Shown here one piece after another: positions 25,626 to 34,447 of a stretch of DNA of 64,000 nucleotides. Source of the stretch: Oryzomonas sp. (GTDB lineage Bacteria > Desulfobacterota > Desulfuromonadia > Geobacterales > Pseudopelobacteraceae). The DNA lies in NCBI GenBank assembly GCA_031292255.1, contig JARLHN010000042.1, forward strand, positions 1 through 64,000. Reading direction: 5' to 3'. The stretch's first letter is position 1, and each line of letters opens with the position of its first letter. The notes beneath the pieces were generated by a model. That model was not told where the DNA came from and ran no database searches. It was given only the letters and a program-made list of their open reading frames with translations. Both the position numbers and the translations under genes were made by a program.

Positions 25626-25666
25626 AAGCAAAAACCAGCCGGACATTACGGCTCCGCAGCAGATTT

Positions 25667-25876
25667 TCAATCGTCTTTCTTGATCCTAACCACCTGGCTG
25701 ACCCCCGGCATGGCCTCGATCTTATGATCGTCCAAGGTGTCCGTATCGCCGATGACACCGATGATCGTGCGGTTGGCGCCGGTTGATTGGTGAATGTCGA
25801 AGTCATGGGTGATGAGATATTCCTTTATCTGGTCAAGAACCTCTTCTGGCGCATGTTTCTTCATGATAATCAACAT
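25667..25876 (-). CDS. Orphan ferredoxin-like domain of DAHP synthase
   Basis: 69 residues starting MLIIMKKHAPEEVLDQIKEY and ending MPGVSQVVRIKKDD. This matches the N-terminal ferredoxin-like regulatory domain of class I-beta 3-deoxy-7-phosphoheptulonate synthases, including the RTIIGVIGDTDTLD centre. In the enzyme a catalytic barrel of about 260 residues follows the VVRI strand; here the frame stops at once and the intergenic repeat begins 42 nt farther on. GAGGAG precedes the ATG. It could be a truncated aroF or a free allosteric domain acting beside the chorismate mutase gene 70 nt upstream. Confidence 0.8.
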   Translation of the reverse strand: MLIIMKKHAPEEVLDQIKEYLITHDFDIHQSTGANRTIIGVIGDTDTLDDHKIEAMPGVSQVVRIKKDD

Positions 25877-25946
25877 GTTGATCTAACTCCTCTCATCCAG
25901 TGCGTGAAGCAAATCGACCTGATTCCGTATGGCTGCGGCGCGGCTG

Positions 25947-26228
25947 TCATGCCTCTTCATCTTGATGCGACATGATGCGTTCCAGGCGGCGCGATTCGTC
26001 CACAACCCTTTCGAACAGCCTTACAATGGCCCCATCGTCAAGCGGGCCGGGGTTATCATCCTTCATGCGGGCAAAGATGCGTTTTTCCCGGGCCGGATCA
26101 AAGACCGGCAGGTTCAGCCCCTTCTTGAGGTGCCCGATCTCCAGGGCGAGGCGGGCGCGCTCATTGAAGATGCGCAGCAGCACATCGTCCAGCAGGTCAA
26201 TCCTTATGCGGATTTCATTGATGTCCAA
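25947..26228 (-). CDS. Chorismate mutase, AroQ type
   Basis: 93 residues, a single AroQ helical domain: INEIRIRIDLLDDVLLRIFNERARLALEIGHLKK with the catalytic arginine-rich pattern, then FDPAREKRIFARMKDDN and the C-terminal helix VRLFERVVDESRRLE. It converts chorismate to prephenate for phenylalanine and tyrosine synthesis. The start is TTG after GGGGGAG. The neighbouring DAHP-synthase regulatory domain is notable because AroQ mutases and this synthase are known to form complexes with joint feedback control in some bacteria. nadB lies upstream on the same strand. Confidence 0.9.
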   Translation of the reverse strand: MDINEIRIRIDLLDDVLLRIFNERARLALEIGHLKKGLNLPVFDPAREKRIFARMKDDNPGPLDDGAIVRLFERVVDESRRLERIMSHQDEEA

Positions 26229-26279
26229 TGGATTCTCCCCCTGAAAATAGAATTACTGCATAAAAATTAAAGTCTGCTT

Positions 26280-26352
26280 CACGCGGATCACATCGGTTAA
26301 ATTTTGATAACAATCAGATTTTAATCCGAAGTGATCAGGTTTGATCCGCGTG
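26280..26352. repeat. Inverted repeat between nadB and chorismate mutase gene
   Basis: CACGCGGATCA (26280-26290) and TGATCCGCGTG (26342-26352) are perfect 11-bp inverted repeats. Inside, ATCACATCGG and CCGAAGTGAT pair with one mismatch. This nested cruciform of about 73 nt is non-coding and resembles dispersed GATCCGCGTG-type extragenic sequences. Confidence 0.65.
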
Positions 26353-26374
26353 CGATGATATATTTATTCAGCGG

Positions 26375-27976
26375 TTAAAACTGCTTCCTGATGAACGAAT
26401 CCTTTTTGCCATTGATGTCGTCCCGCTCCGGGTAGTCGATATTGTAGTGCAGGCCGCGGGACTCCTTGCGCATCTGGGCACAGGTCACGATCAGCTCGGC
26501 CACGGTCGCGATATTACGCAGTTCGATCAGATCCGACGTGACGATGAAATTCCAGTAATACTCCTCGATCTCGTCCTGGATCAGCTTGATGCGCCGCATG
26601 GCCCGTTCCAGGCGCTTGTCGGAACGGACAATTCCGACATAGTTCCACATGCTGCGCCGAATCTCGTCCCAGTTTTGGGAAACCACCACCATTTCATCGC
26701 TGTTCGTTGCAGTGCCCGAGTCCCATGCCGGCAATTCCTGGTGGCCGTTGGACAAGCTCCCGACCGCCTGAATGGCATGGTGATAGGCCCTGCTGGCATA
26801 GACCGCGGCTTCCAGCAATGAATTGCTGGCCAGGCGGTTGGCGCCGTGCAGCCCGGTGAAGGCGGCCTCGCCAATGGCATAAAGTCCGGGGAGGTCGGTT
26901 TCCGCATCGGTGTTGACCGCCACGCCGCCGCACAGGTAGTGGGCAGCGGGCACGATCGGCAGCCATTCCTTGGTCATATCCAGACCGAATTCCATGCAGG
27001 TCTGGTAGATGTTGGGGAAGCGGCTGCGCACGAACTCCGCCGGCTCATGGGTGATGTCCAGGAAGGCGCAGTCGTCGCCGCTGGCCTTCATTTCATGATC
27101 GATGGCCCGCGCCACGATGTCCCGGGGCGCAAGGTCCTTGAGCTTGTGGTATTTCTCCATAAAAGCCGTGCCGTCCCGGCGCCGCAGGATAGCCCCTTCT
27201 CCGCGAACCGCCTCGGAGATCAGGAACGACTTGGCCAGGGGGTGGAAAAGGGTGGTGGGATGGAACTGCATGAACTCCATGTTGGCGATGGTGGCGCCGG
27301 CACGGTAAGCCATGGCAACGCCGTCGCCCGACGCCACATCCGGATTGCAGGTGTAGAGGTAGACCTTGCCGGCCCCGCCGCTCGCCAGAAGAGTGATCTT
27401 GGACGAAAAGGTCTTGACCGTACCGGTGTTGATATCAAGGGCATAGGCCCCCAGGCAGCGGTTCTGCACCATGGGGCGGCGCTCGATCTTGGCCTGGGTG
27501 ATCAGGTCGATGGCGATATGGTGTTCGTATACCTGGACGTTGGGGTGCTGGCGGACCGCCTCCACCAGGGCCCGCTCGATCTCGCGGCCGGTGATGTCCT
27601 CCGCGTGCAGGATGCGGCGGGCGCTGTGCCCTCCCTCACGGGTCAGGTCGTATTTGTCGCTGCCGCTGGAGGTGGTGAACTTGACTCCCCATTCGATCAG
27701 GTTGCGGATGGTCTGGGGGCCTTCCTCCACTACCATGCGGACCACATCCTCGTGGCAGATGCCGGCCCCGGCCACCAGGGTGTCGTTCACATGGGCGTCA
27801 AAAGAGTCCTCTGTGGAGAAGACCGAGGCAATGCCTCCCTGGGCATACTTGGTGGCTGATTCGGAGATGTCACGCTTGGTTACGATGGCGACGCTGCCAT
27901 GGTCGGCTGCCTGAAGCGCAAAAGAGAGTCCGGCAATACCGCTGCCGATGACGAGGAAGTCACTTTCGATGAGCAT
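26375..27976 (-). CDS. nadB: L-aspartate oxidase
   Basis: 533 residues. FAD-binding site FLVIGSGIAGLSFALQAA at the N-terminus, SATKYAQGGIASVF near residue 40 and the flavoprotein-family REGGHSARRILHAEDITG near residue 115 are diagnostic, as are CGGVAVNTDAETDLPGLYAIGEAAFTGLHGANRLASNSLLEA near 350-390 (parts shown only). It oxidises aspartate to iminoaspartate, the first step of NAD synthesis; in anaerobes fumarate can be the electron acceptor. AGAAGGGA lies before the ATG. It is the first gene of a leftward set with chorismate mutase. Confidence 0.95.
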   Translation of the reverse strand: MLIESDFLVIGSGIAGLSFALQAADHGSVAIVTKRDISESATKYAQGGIASVFSTEDSFDAHVNDTLVAGAGICHEDVVRMVVEEGPQTIRNLIEWGVKFTTSSGSDKYDLTREGGHSARRILHAEDITGREIERALVEAVRQHPNVQVYEHHIAIDLITQAKIERRPMVQNRCLGAYALDINTGTVKTFSSKITLLASGGAGKVYLYTCNPDVASGDGVAMAYRAGATIANMEFMQFHPTTLFHPLAKSFLISEAVRGEGAILRRRDGTAFMEKYHKLKDLAPRDIVARAIDHEMKASGDDCAFLDITHEPAEFVRSRFPNIYQTCMEFGLDMTKEWLPIVPAAHYLCGGVAVNTDAETDLPGLYAIGEAAFTGLHGANRLASNSLLEAAVYASRAYHHAIQAVGSLSNGHQELPAWDSGTATNSDEMVVVSQNWDEIRRSMWNYVGIVRSDKRLERAMRRIKLIQDEIEEYYWNFIVTSDLIELRNIATVAELIVTCAQMRKESRGLHYNIDYPERDDINGKKDSFIRKQF

Positions 27977-28090
27977 AACGTGCGGTCCCTTCTGGTTTTG
28001 TATACACTAAAGCAAAGAATTATTCTCCTGCGAGGGAACTTTGTCAAGCAGAGAGAGGATGAAGGGGAAAAATGGGGGTAGCGGACAAAA

Positions 28091-28156
28091 GCCGGTCCTG
28101 GTTGAACCGGCGGTGAAATATATGAACAGATAGGGGCGCGGCAAGCGGCGCCCCTA
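28091..28156. terminator. Two hairpins between nadB and clpB
   Basis: GCCGGT/ACCGGC (28091-28111) and TAGGGGCGC/GCGCCCCTA (28131-28156) form two stems in the gap between the nadB start and the clpB stop. The second is a 9-bp perfect stem and probably contributes to ending the clpB transcript. Confidence 0.5.
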
Positions 28157-28225
28157 CATCAGGTTTATATGTCCCTCAAGTGGGGGGAAGCGGCGCCAAC
28201 CTTAGGCCCTTACTTCCGGATATCT

Positions 28226-30835
28226 TCAATTCGCCCCGCTGACAACCAGGGCGCCATCCTTAAGTTCAACGCGCAGTTGGCTCCCCTCCGCCACATTGCC
28301 GGCAATGATGGCGCGCGCCACGCGGGTCTCCAGTTCCCGCTGCAGGTAACGCTTGAGCGGCCGGGCGCCGTAGACCGGATCATAGCCCGCCTGGGCAATG
28401 AAGCGCTTGGCTTCATCGGATATTTCAAGGGTTATGTGGCGATCCTTCAGCCGTTCCTTCAACTGCCCCAGCAGCAGATCGGTGATACGCACCACCTCGT
28501 CCAGGTGCAACGGCTTGAAGAGCACGATATCATCCACCCGGTTCAGGAACTCGGGGCGGAAACAGGCGCGCAGTTCGTCCATGACGGCCCGGCGCGCGTC
28601 TTCCCTGATCTCTCCGTCAGGGGTGATACCCTCCAGCAGGTGCGGGGCACCGATGTTGGAGGTCATGATGATGACCGTGTTCTTGAAACTGACCGTGCGG
28701 CCGTGGCTATCGGTGACCCGGCCATCGTCAAGGATCTGCAAAAGGATATTGAAGACATCCGGATGGGCCTTCTCGATCTCGTCGAACAGAAGGACGCTGT
28801 AGGGCTTGCGCCGGACCGCCTCGCTCAACTGTCCCCCCTCCTCGTACCCCACATAACCGGGAGGCGCGCCGATCAGGCGCGACACGGCAAACTTCTCCAT
28901 GTATTCCGACATGTCGATCCGCACCATGTTGTCTTCCGAGTCGAACAGAGCCGCGGCCAGGGTGCGGGCAAGTTCGGTTTTGCCGACCCCGGTGGGCCCA
29001 AGAAAGATGAACGAACCGATGGGCCGCCGCGGGTCCTTGATGCCGGAGCGGGCGCGCAGCACCGCATCCGTCACCAGCCGGACCGCCTCGTCCTGTCCCA
29101 CCACCCGCTGGTGCAGAATATCCTCCAGGCGCAGCAGTTTGTCACGCTCCCCCTCCACCAGCCTCGTGACCGGGATGCCGGTCCAGTGCGCCACTATCTC
29201 GGCGATTTCGTCCTCGGTGACCTCCTCCCGCAGCAGCTTTTGCCCCCCCTGCTTTTCGCCCAGGGACGCTTCTTCGTTCCTCAGGGCGGTTTCCAGTCCC
29301 GGCAGTTCGGAATACTTGAGCTTGGATGCCTGTTCCAGGTTGTAGGAGCGCTCGGCCTGTTCAATATCGCGGCGGGTCTTCTCGATCTGCTCCCGCAACC
29401 CCTGGATGCGCTGGATGGCCACCTTTTCCGTGTCGTAGCGGGCCCGCATGGCCGTGGCCTTTTCCCGGTCCGAAGCCAGCTCCTTGCGGAGCGTCTCCAG
29501 CCGTTCCCGGCTGGCCGGGTCCTTTTCCTTCTTCAGGGCCTGCTCCTCGATCTCCAGTTGCATGACCCGGCGGGACAGGGTGTCCAACTCGGATGGGAGC
29601 GAGTCGATCTCGGTACGCAGCATGGCGCAAGCCTCGTCCACCAGGTCGATGGCCTTGTCCGGAAGAAAACGCTCGGTGATGTAACGGTTCGAAAGGGTGG
29701 CGGCCGCCACCAGCGCGTTGTCCTGGATCTTGACGCCGTGATGCACCTCAAAACGCTCCCTGAGTCCCCGCAGGATGGAGACCGTGTCCTCCACCGAGGG
29801 CTGCTCCACCAGGATCGGTTGGAAGCGGCGTTCCAAGGCGGCATCCTTCTCGATATGCTGACGGTATTCATCGAGTGTGGTGGCGCCGATACAGTGCAAC
29901 TCACCTCTGGCCAGCATCGGTTTCAGCATGTTGCCGGCATCCATGGCACCTTCCGCCTTGCCGGCCCCCACGATGGTGTGCAGTTCGTCGATAAAGAGGA
30001 TAATGCGCCCCTCGGCCTCCTTGACCTCGTTCAGGACCGCCTTGAGACGCTCCTCAAACTCGCCGCGGTATTTGGCCCCGGCAACCAGCGAACCCATGTC
30101 CAGCGCAAAGACCGTTTTGTCCTTGAGTCCTTCGGGCACATCACCCCGCACGATACGCTGGGCCAGGCCCTCCACGATGGCGGTCTTGCCGACCCCCGGC
30201 TCGCCGATCAGCACCGGGTTGTTCTTGGTCTTGCGCGACAGGATGCGGATTACCCGGCGGATATCCTCATCGCGGCCGATGACCGGATCGAGCTTGTCGG
30301 ACCTGGCCAACTTGACCAGATCGCGGCCGTACTTCTCCAGGGCCTCGTAACTGGCTTCCGGGTTGGCAGAGGTCACACGCTGGTTGCCGCGCACGTCGGT
30401 CAGGGTTTTGAGGAATTTCTCCCGGTCGATGCCGGCCTGCTTGAGTATCCTGCCGGAAGGGAATTTGTCCCCTTCGCCCAAAAGCGCCATGAAGAGGTGT
30501 TCCACCGAGACATACTCGTCCTTGAGCCGCTTGGCCTCGTTCTCGCCGGCCACCAGGATACGCGACAGCCGCTGGGAGACGTAGATCTTGCCCGGTTCGG
30601 CTCCGGGGCCGGAGACATGGGGACGCCGGTCCAGTTCTGCTTCGACCTCTTGTTTGATCATTTCAGGCCGGACATCCATCCGGGTCAGCAGGCGCGGCAC
30701 CAAGCCATCCTGTTGTTCCAGCAACGCCCAGAGCAGGTGCTCGCCATCCACCTCGACATGGCCGCTGGTAACGGCCTTGTTCTGGGCCTCTGCAACGGCT
30801 TCCTGTGATTTTTGCGTCAGACGGTTGAAGTCCAT
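28226..30835 (-). CDS. clpB: ATP-dependent disaggregase ClpB
   Basis: 869 residues from the ATG at 30835 ([14 protein letters not shown]), which has AAGGAAAG upstream and matches the family; an ATG seven codons earlier is possible. The parts are the N-terminal Clp domain (1-145), first AAA module with GEPGVGKT and [20 protein letters not shown], a coiled-coil middle domain (about 410-530) rich in charged residues, and a second AAA module with [11 protein letters not shown] and [12 protein letters not shown] near the end. With DnaK it rescues aggregated proteins. No CIRCE or sigma-32 promoter was recognised upstream. Confidence 0.97.
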   Translation of the reverse strand: MDFNRLTQKSQEAVAEAQNKAVTSGHVEVDGEHLLWALLEQQDGLVPRLLTRMDVRPEMIKQEVEAELDRRPHVSGPGAEPGKIYVSQRLSRILVAGENEAKRLKDEYVSVEHLFMALLGEGDKFPSGRILKQAGIDREKFLKTLTDVRGNQRVTSANPEASYEALEKYGRDLVKLARSDKLDPVIGRDEDIRRVIRILSRKTKNNPVLIGEPGVGKTAIVEGLAQRIVRGDVPEGLKDKTVFALDMGSLVAGAKYRGEFEERLKAVLNEVKEAEGRIILFIDELHTIVGAGKAEGAMDAGNMLKPMLARGELHCIGATTLDEYRQHIEKDAALERRFQPILVEQPSVEDTVSILRGLRERFEVHHGVKIQDNALVAAATLSNRYITERFLPDKAIDLVDEACAMLRTEIDSLPSELDTLSRRVMQLEIEEQALKKEKDPASRERLETLRKELASDREKATAMRARYDTEKVAIQRIQGLREQIEKTRRDIEQAERSYNLEQASKLKYSELPGLETALRNEEASLGEKQGGQKLLREEVTEDEIAEIVAHWTGIPVTRLVEGERDKLLRLEDILHQRVVGQDEAVRLVTDAVLRARSGIKDPRRPIGSFIFLGPTGVGKTELARTLAAALFDSEDNMVRIDMSEYMEKFAVSRLIGAPPGYVGYEEGGQLSEAVRRKPYSVLLFDEIEKAHPDVFNILLQILDDGRVTDSHGRTVSFKNTVIIMTSNIGAPHLLEGITPDGEIREDARRAVMDELRACFRPEFLNRVDDIVLFKPLHLDEVVRITDLLLGQLKERLKDRHITLEISDEAKRFIAQAGYDPVYGARPLKRYLQRELETRVARAIIAGNVAEGSQLRVELKDGALVVSGAN

Positions 30836-30952
30836 GATTCTTTCCTTGGAATGCAATGAAATTTTGCTGCTCTCCTCTATGTTAGGTAAGCACGGTGACG
30901 GGGAATGTCAAGAAGGGAAGGGGGATTGTCAGGAGCGGGAAGAGGGAGGATA

Positions 30953-32110
30953 TCAGGAATGGTGCGCCTCGACCATGCGTTTGAGTATGTTCAGAAAATT
31001 CCGGACCAGCAGGGGGTTGAAGTCGCTTCCGGACTTGTCCAGCATCATGCTGACGATGGTCCGCAGGTCCACTGGGTTGCGATACGGGCGTTGGGTTCGC
31101 ATGGCATCGAAGAAATCCGAGATCATGGTGATCTGGCTGCACAGGTTGAGCCGCCACCCCTCGGGCGCCTCGGGATAGCCGGTCAGATCGTACCTCATGT
31201 GGTGTTCGTAGGCGGTCACCACCGCCAGCCGGGGAACGCCGGGAACCTCCAGGAGATGCCGGGCGCCCAGCATCGGGTGCTCTTTCATAATTTCAAACTC
31301 CTGGGGAGTCAGTCTATCTTTTCTGATGAGGATTTCCTCGGGAATGAGGAGTTTGCCGATATCGTGCAGCATGGCGGCAATGCCGATGTCATGCAGCATC
31401 TGCCCTTCGATGCCCAGCGACATGGCCTGGGCCAGGTTGAGGATACAGACATTGGCGGAATGGGTGAAGGTATACTCCTCATTGCTGCGCATGGTTACAG
31501 CAACCAGCCGGGATTCGCCCTCCCGGCCAAAGGCGGCGATGAACCCGGAAACGATATCGGCGATACCGGCAACCTTCATCTTCTGCCTTTTGATCAACGC
31601 CTCGTAGATCTCCGTAAAACGGGCCAGTTCTTCGGCCGGCATTTTCCGTAATGGGATCTGGCGTTGGGCGTCTCCCTCGCCGGAGACAGCGGAATAATCG
31701 CCGCCGCTCCCCTCCCGGAGTTCCACGTGACCGAAGCGGATGTGTTCGCTGGAACTCAAGGTCGCTTTTCCACCCTCCTGGGCGGCCAGGCCGGCGATGA
31801 GCGCGATGATCTCCTCGCGGCTCAGTCCCTCGGTAAACTTCAAGTGGCCAATGCCCCTGGATTTGAGTACCTCGGCAAAACGATTCAGAAAGAGACTGAA
31901 GAAGGGGGGCTCACCGTTGATGATCAGCTCATCCTCGATAACCGTCAATGATATCTGCCGGGAGACGCCGAGGGCTGCGCTGATGCCTTTATAGGCCGAC
32001 TCGGCCAGGCGCGCCACCTGGGGATGCCCCATGGAATAGAGTGCGGCATTTGCCGTTGCCGAGAGCAACGAGCGGACGGATTCCCGTACCATGATGCTTT
32101 CACTGTCCAT
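30953..32110 (-). CDS. HD-GYP family phosphodiesterase with shared N-terminal module
   Basis: 385 residues. The C-terminal half is an HD-GYP domain: FTHSANVCILNLAQA, MLHDIGKLLIPEEIL, and EHHMRYDLTGYPEAPEG, where GYP is kept. The N-terminal 170 residues contain YSMGHPQVARLAESAYKGIS and LKSRGIGHLKFTEGLSREEI, which resemble the N-terminus of the HEAT protein encoded just upstream. Cyclic-di-GMP hydrolysis is expected. Its start overlaps the upstream gene's stop by 11 nt, so the two are translationally coupled. Confidence 0.88.
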   Translation of the reverse strand: MDSESIMVRESVRSLLSATANAALYSMGHPQVARLAESAYKGISAALGVSRQISLTVIEDELIINGEPPFFSLFLNRFAEVLKSRGIGHLKFTEGLSREEIIALIAGLAAQEGGKATLSSSEHIRFGHVELREGSGGDYSAVSGEGDAQRQIPLRKMPAEELARFTEIYEALIKRQKMKVAGIADIVSGFIAAFGREGESRLVAVTMRSNEEYTFTHSANVCILNLAQAMSLGIEGQMLHDIGIAAMLHDIGKLLIPEEILIRKDRLTPQEFEIMKEHPMLGARHLLEVPGVPRLAVVTAYEHHMRYDLTGYPEAPEGWRLNLCSQITMISDFFDAMRTQRPYRNPVDLRTIVSMMLDKSGSDFNPLLVRNFLNILKRMVEAHHS

Positions 32111-34283
32111 TGGATTTCATCCTGACAACCCGCAGGCATGCTTCGGCCTGCCGCGCCAACTCGTCGCCGCCCCAGGCAATCCTTTCCAGGATCGGCAGGG
32201 CGTTTTTTGGGGGGTAACCTTCAAGGGAGCGGACGATTTCGAGCTTGAGCCGGCCAAGCGCCTTGGCGCGGATCAGGTTTACGGAGCCCAGCACCTTGAG
32301 TAATTCGGGAAGCGCCTCCTCATTCCCGATCTCTTTCAGCGATTGGACTGCAGCACATTTCAGTTCGAGATCAAGCGGTGAAAAACCGCTTTTGGCGATA
32401 ATCGCCACAAGCTTTTTAAGGACATCGGGGGAACGGCTTTTCTCGGCCAGATTGATGGCAGTCAGCCTGGTTTCCTTGTCGCTGCTATCCAAGTCCCGCA
32501 GAATCTGGTGCACGGCAATCGGGTCATTGTAGGAGAGCAGGGTGCGCAAGGCATCCTGACGGACCTTGGCATTCTTGTTCATGACCAGGGGCCGGATGTG
32601 TTGGATGATCTCGGGGTCTTCCTGTGAGCGCAGTATGATGAGAAGGTTGCGCAGATAATACCAGGGCTGGCCCTCAAGGCGCGCCAGGACCGGTTCTTTG
32701 GCGGCAGGACCGAATTCCAGGAGGCGGTCCATCATGAAACGGCGCAATGACATGCTTTCTTCCGTTGCCAGGATGTCCAGGAGCGGATCGATGAATGGTG
32801 GGCCGATCGTTTCGATCAGCAGGCGGATGTCATCGAAGCGGCTTTTGCCCCAGGTGGTGAGGCCGTTTAAGATCTCCTCCAGGAAGTCGCGGCGGCTGAA
32901 TCGATCCCTGAGGAGGTCCCGGAAAGCGGCGGGGAGGGTAGGTGAGGCCGTTTGTTCCATGATCCCGAGTAGTTGGTGATAGTCGCCGGTCTGGAGCAGA
33001 TAACTGCACATATCCCCGAGATTCTGGGCCAGGCTTTCCGATTCCACCGGGTCTTCTCCTGCTGTTGCGAGATGCAGGATAATTTCGCCGACGCGGCTTT
33101 CCAGCCAGTCGGGCTGCATGGTTTCCCGCAAGAGGGTAAATTCTTGCCGGGGCGACAGGGCTTCCGCGTCGGAGGGGGGGGGCGGTTGTAACGTCGGCCG
33201 TCCATCTTCTGCGCCCTGTTCCTCGACGTCATGTTCGTTGAAGATCATGCGCAGCTTTTCCTGGGAACCCGCGTCGGCCAGTTGGGCAAAGGAAATAGAA
33301 TCGTGCGATCCGCTGGCCGAGTGAATGGACAACCGCTGCAAAAGCGTCATGATGGCAGGCGAAACGTGGACCCTGTCGCTGCCGATGTCCTCCAGGATAC
33401 CTTCGATCACGTGGTCGGGCATGTGGCCGAGGACCTCTTCGAGCGCCGGGCTTGTACCCGATTCAGCGGTATTGAAGGTCTTGGATAAAAACTTGCGGCG
33501 GAGTTCAGGGTCCAGATTTTCCACAAAGGTTGCAATCCGGCTGCCGGGAATCCGCCTGCCGGAGCCGTCTCCCCGGTTGCTCTTTTGCTGCCCGATCAGA
33601 TCGGCGAAGACCTCGATATGCTCGTCCTCTCCGCCGGCGCCCGATTCGCGGTAACGGCGGTTGAAGGCCTGGGCAAGCTGTTTGGGATCAATACCGGCAG
33701 CATCATCCCCCCCGCCCCCCAGTGAGCCATCCATCAGTCCCCGGGCAAAACGCTCCCAGAGCCCTTCGCCGGATTGTTCCATCGGTGGGGAACCGGCCGC
33801 CATGTCGCTTTCCGTGGCGTTGAAGAGATCATAACGGATGGCGCGGAGGCCAAGGGCACGGATGTTCGATTGTTCCCATATCCTTTCTATTCCCCCCTGT
33901 TCGCTGACCTCCTCGCGCTTGAGCCCCAGGATCAGGTTGAAGCTCCCGAGCTCTTCAACAGTCAGGCCTCGCCGCAATACCAGGGCTCCGATGCCGTGCT
34001 CGAAAAGTACGCCGGCAAAGTCGCGGAAGACAAGATTAGATTTGTCGAGGGTGGCGTTTTCCACCAACAGGGCGTTTTTTGCGGCGGCAATGACGATTTC
34101 GTCATGCGCCTCCATAAGTCTTGCATAATGGGCGACAACTTTGTTCAGGGAGGCATCGATGACCGGGTGTCCGGCGGGGTAGGACTTGGAATAGCGGCGC
34201 GAAATATTAAGTTCGATGATCAGGGACCCCAGAAGTTTGGTATCGATAGCATCTATCGGTATGTCCGAGGGTTGCATTTTCAT
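32100..34283 (-). CDS. HEAT-repeat protein coupled to HD-GYP gene
   Basis: 727 residues without signal peptide or membrane helices. The N-terminal part (about 1-130) has YPAGHPVIDASLNKVVAHYARL and FEHGIGALVLRRGLTVEELG, matching the module in the downstream HD-GYP protein. The C-terminal 350 residues are helical repeats of the HEAT/PBS type, for example KVRQDALRTLLSYNDPIAVHQILRDL and AVQSLKEIGNEEALPELLKVLG. Such scaffolds bind partner proteins. Acting as platform or regulator of the phosphodiesterase is the simplest reading, but inferred. Confidence 0.8.
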   Translation of the reverse strand: MKMQPSDIPIDAIDTKLLGSLIIELNISRRYSKSYPAGHPVIDASLNKVVAHYARLMEAHDEIVIAAAKNALLVENATLDKSNLVFRDFAGVLFEHGIGALVLRRGLTVEELGSFNLILGLKREEVSEQGGIERIWEQSNIRALGLRAIRYDLFNATESDMAAGSPPMEQSGEGLWERFARGLMDGSLGGGGDDAAGIDPKQLAQAFNRRYRESGAGGEDEHIEVFADLIGQQKSNRGDGSGRRIPGSRIATFVENLDPELRRKFLSKTFNTAESGTSPALEEVLGHMPDHVIEGILEDIGSDRVHVSPAIMTLLQRLSIHSASGSHDSISFAQLADAGSQEKLRMIFNEHDVEEQGAEDGRPTLQPPPPSDAEALSPRQEFTLLRETMQPDWLESRVGEIILHLATAGEDPVESESLAQNLGDMCSYLLQTGDYHQLLGIMEQTASPTLPAAFRDLLRDRFSRRDFLEEILNGLTTWGKSRFDDIRLLIETIGPPFIDPLLDILATEESMSLRRFMMDRLLEFGPAAKEPVLARLEGQPWYYLRNLLIILRSQEDPEIIQHIRPLVMNKNAKVRQDALRTLLSYNDPIAVHQILRDLDSSDKETRLTAINLAEKSRSPDVLKKLVAIIAKSGFSPLDLELKCAAVQSLKEIGNEEALPELLKVLGSVNLIRAKALGRLKLEIVRSLEGYPPKNALPILERIAWGGDELARQAEACLRVVRMKSNGQ

Positions 34284-34447
34284 GGGGCCGTGAAAATAAA
34301 AATTATTTTGATGTTCAGGATTCCATGACTATACCGGAAAGAGATTAATATTTGAATCATATTTGTAATTATTGTCAAAATATTGATTTTATTTGCAAAG
34401 TCTACTTGTATATGCATAATTGCAGCAACACGCTTCAGGAGGCGATC

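Noticed and set aside
28169-30808. Very long open frame opposite clpB
   Set aside because: It is the antisense shadow of the highly GC-biased clpB gene; clpB has all AAA motifs, whereas the shadow product has no domain.
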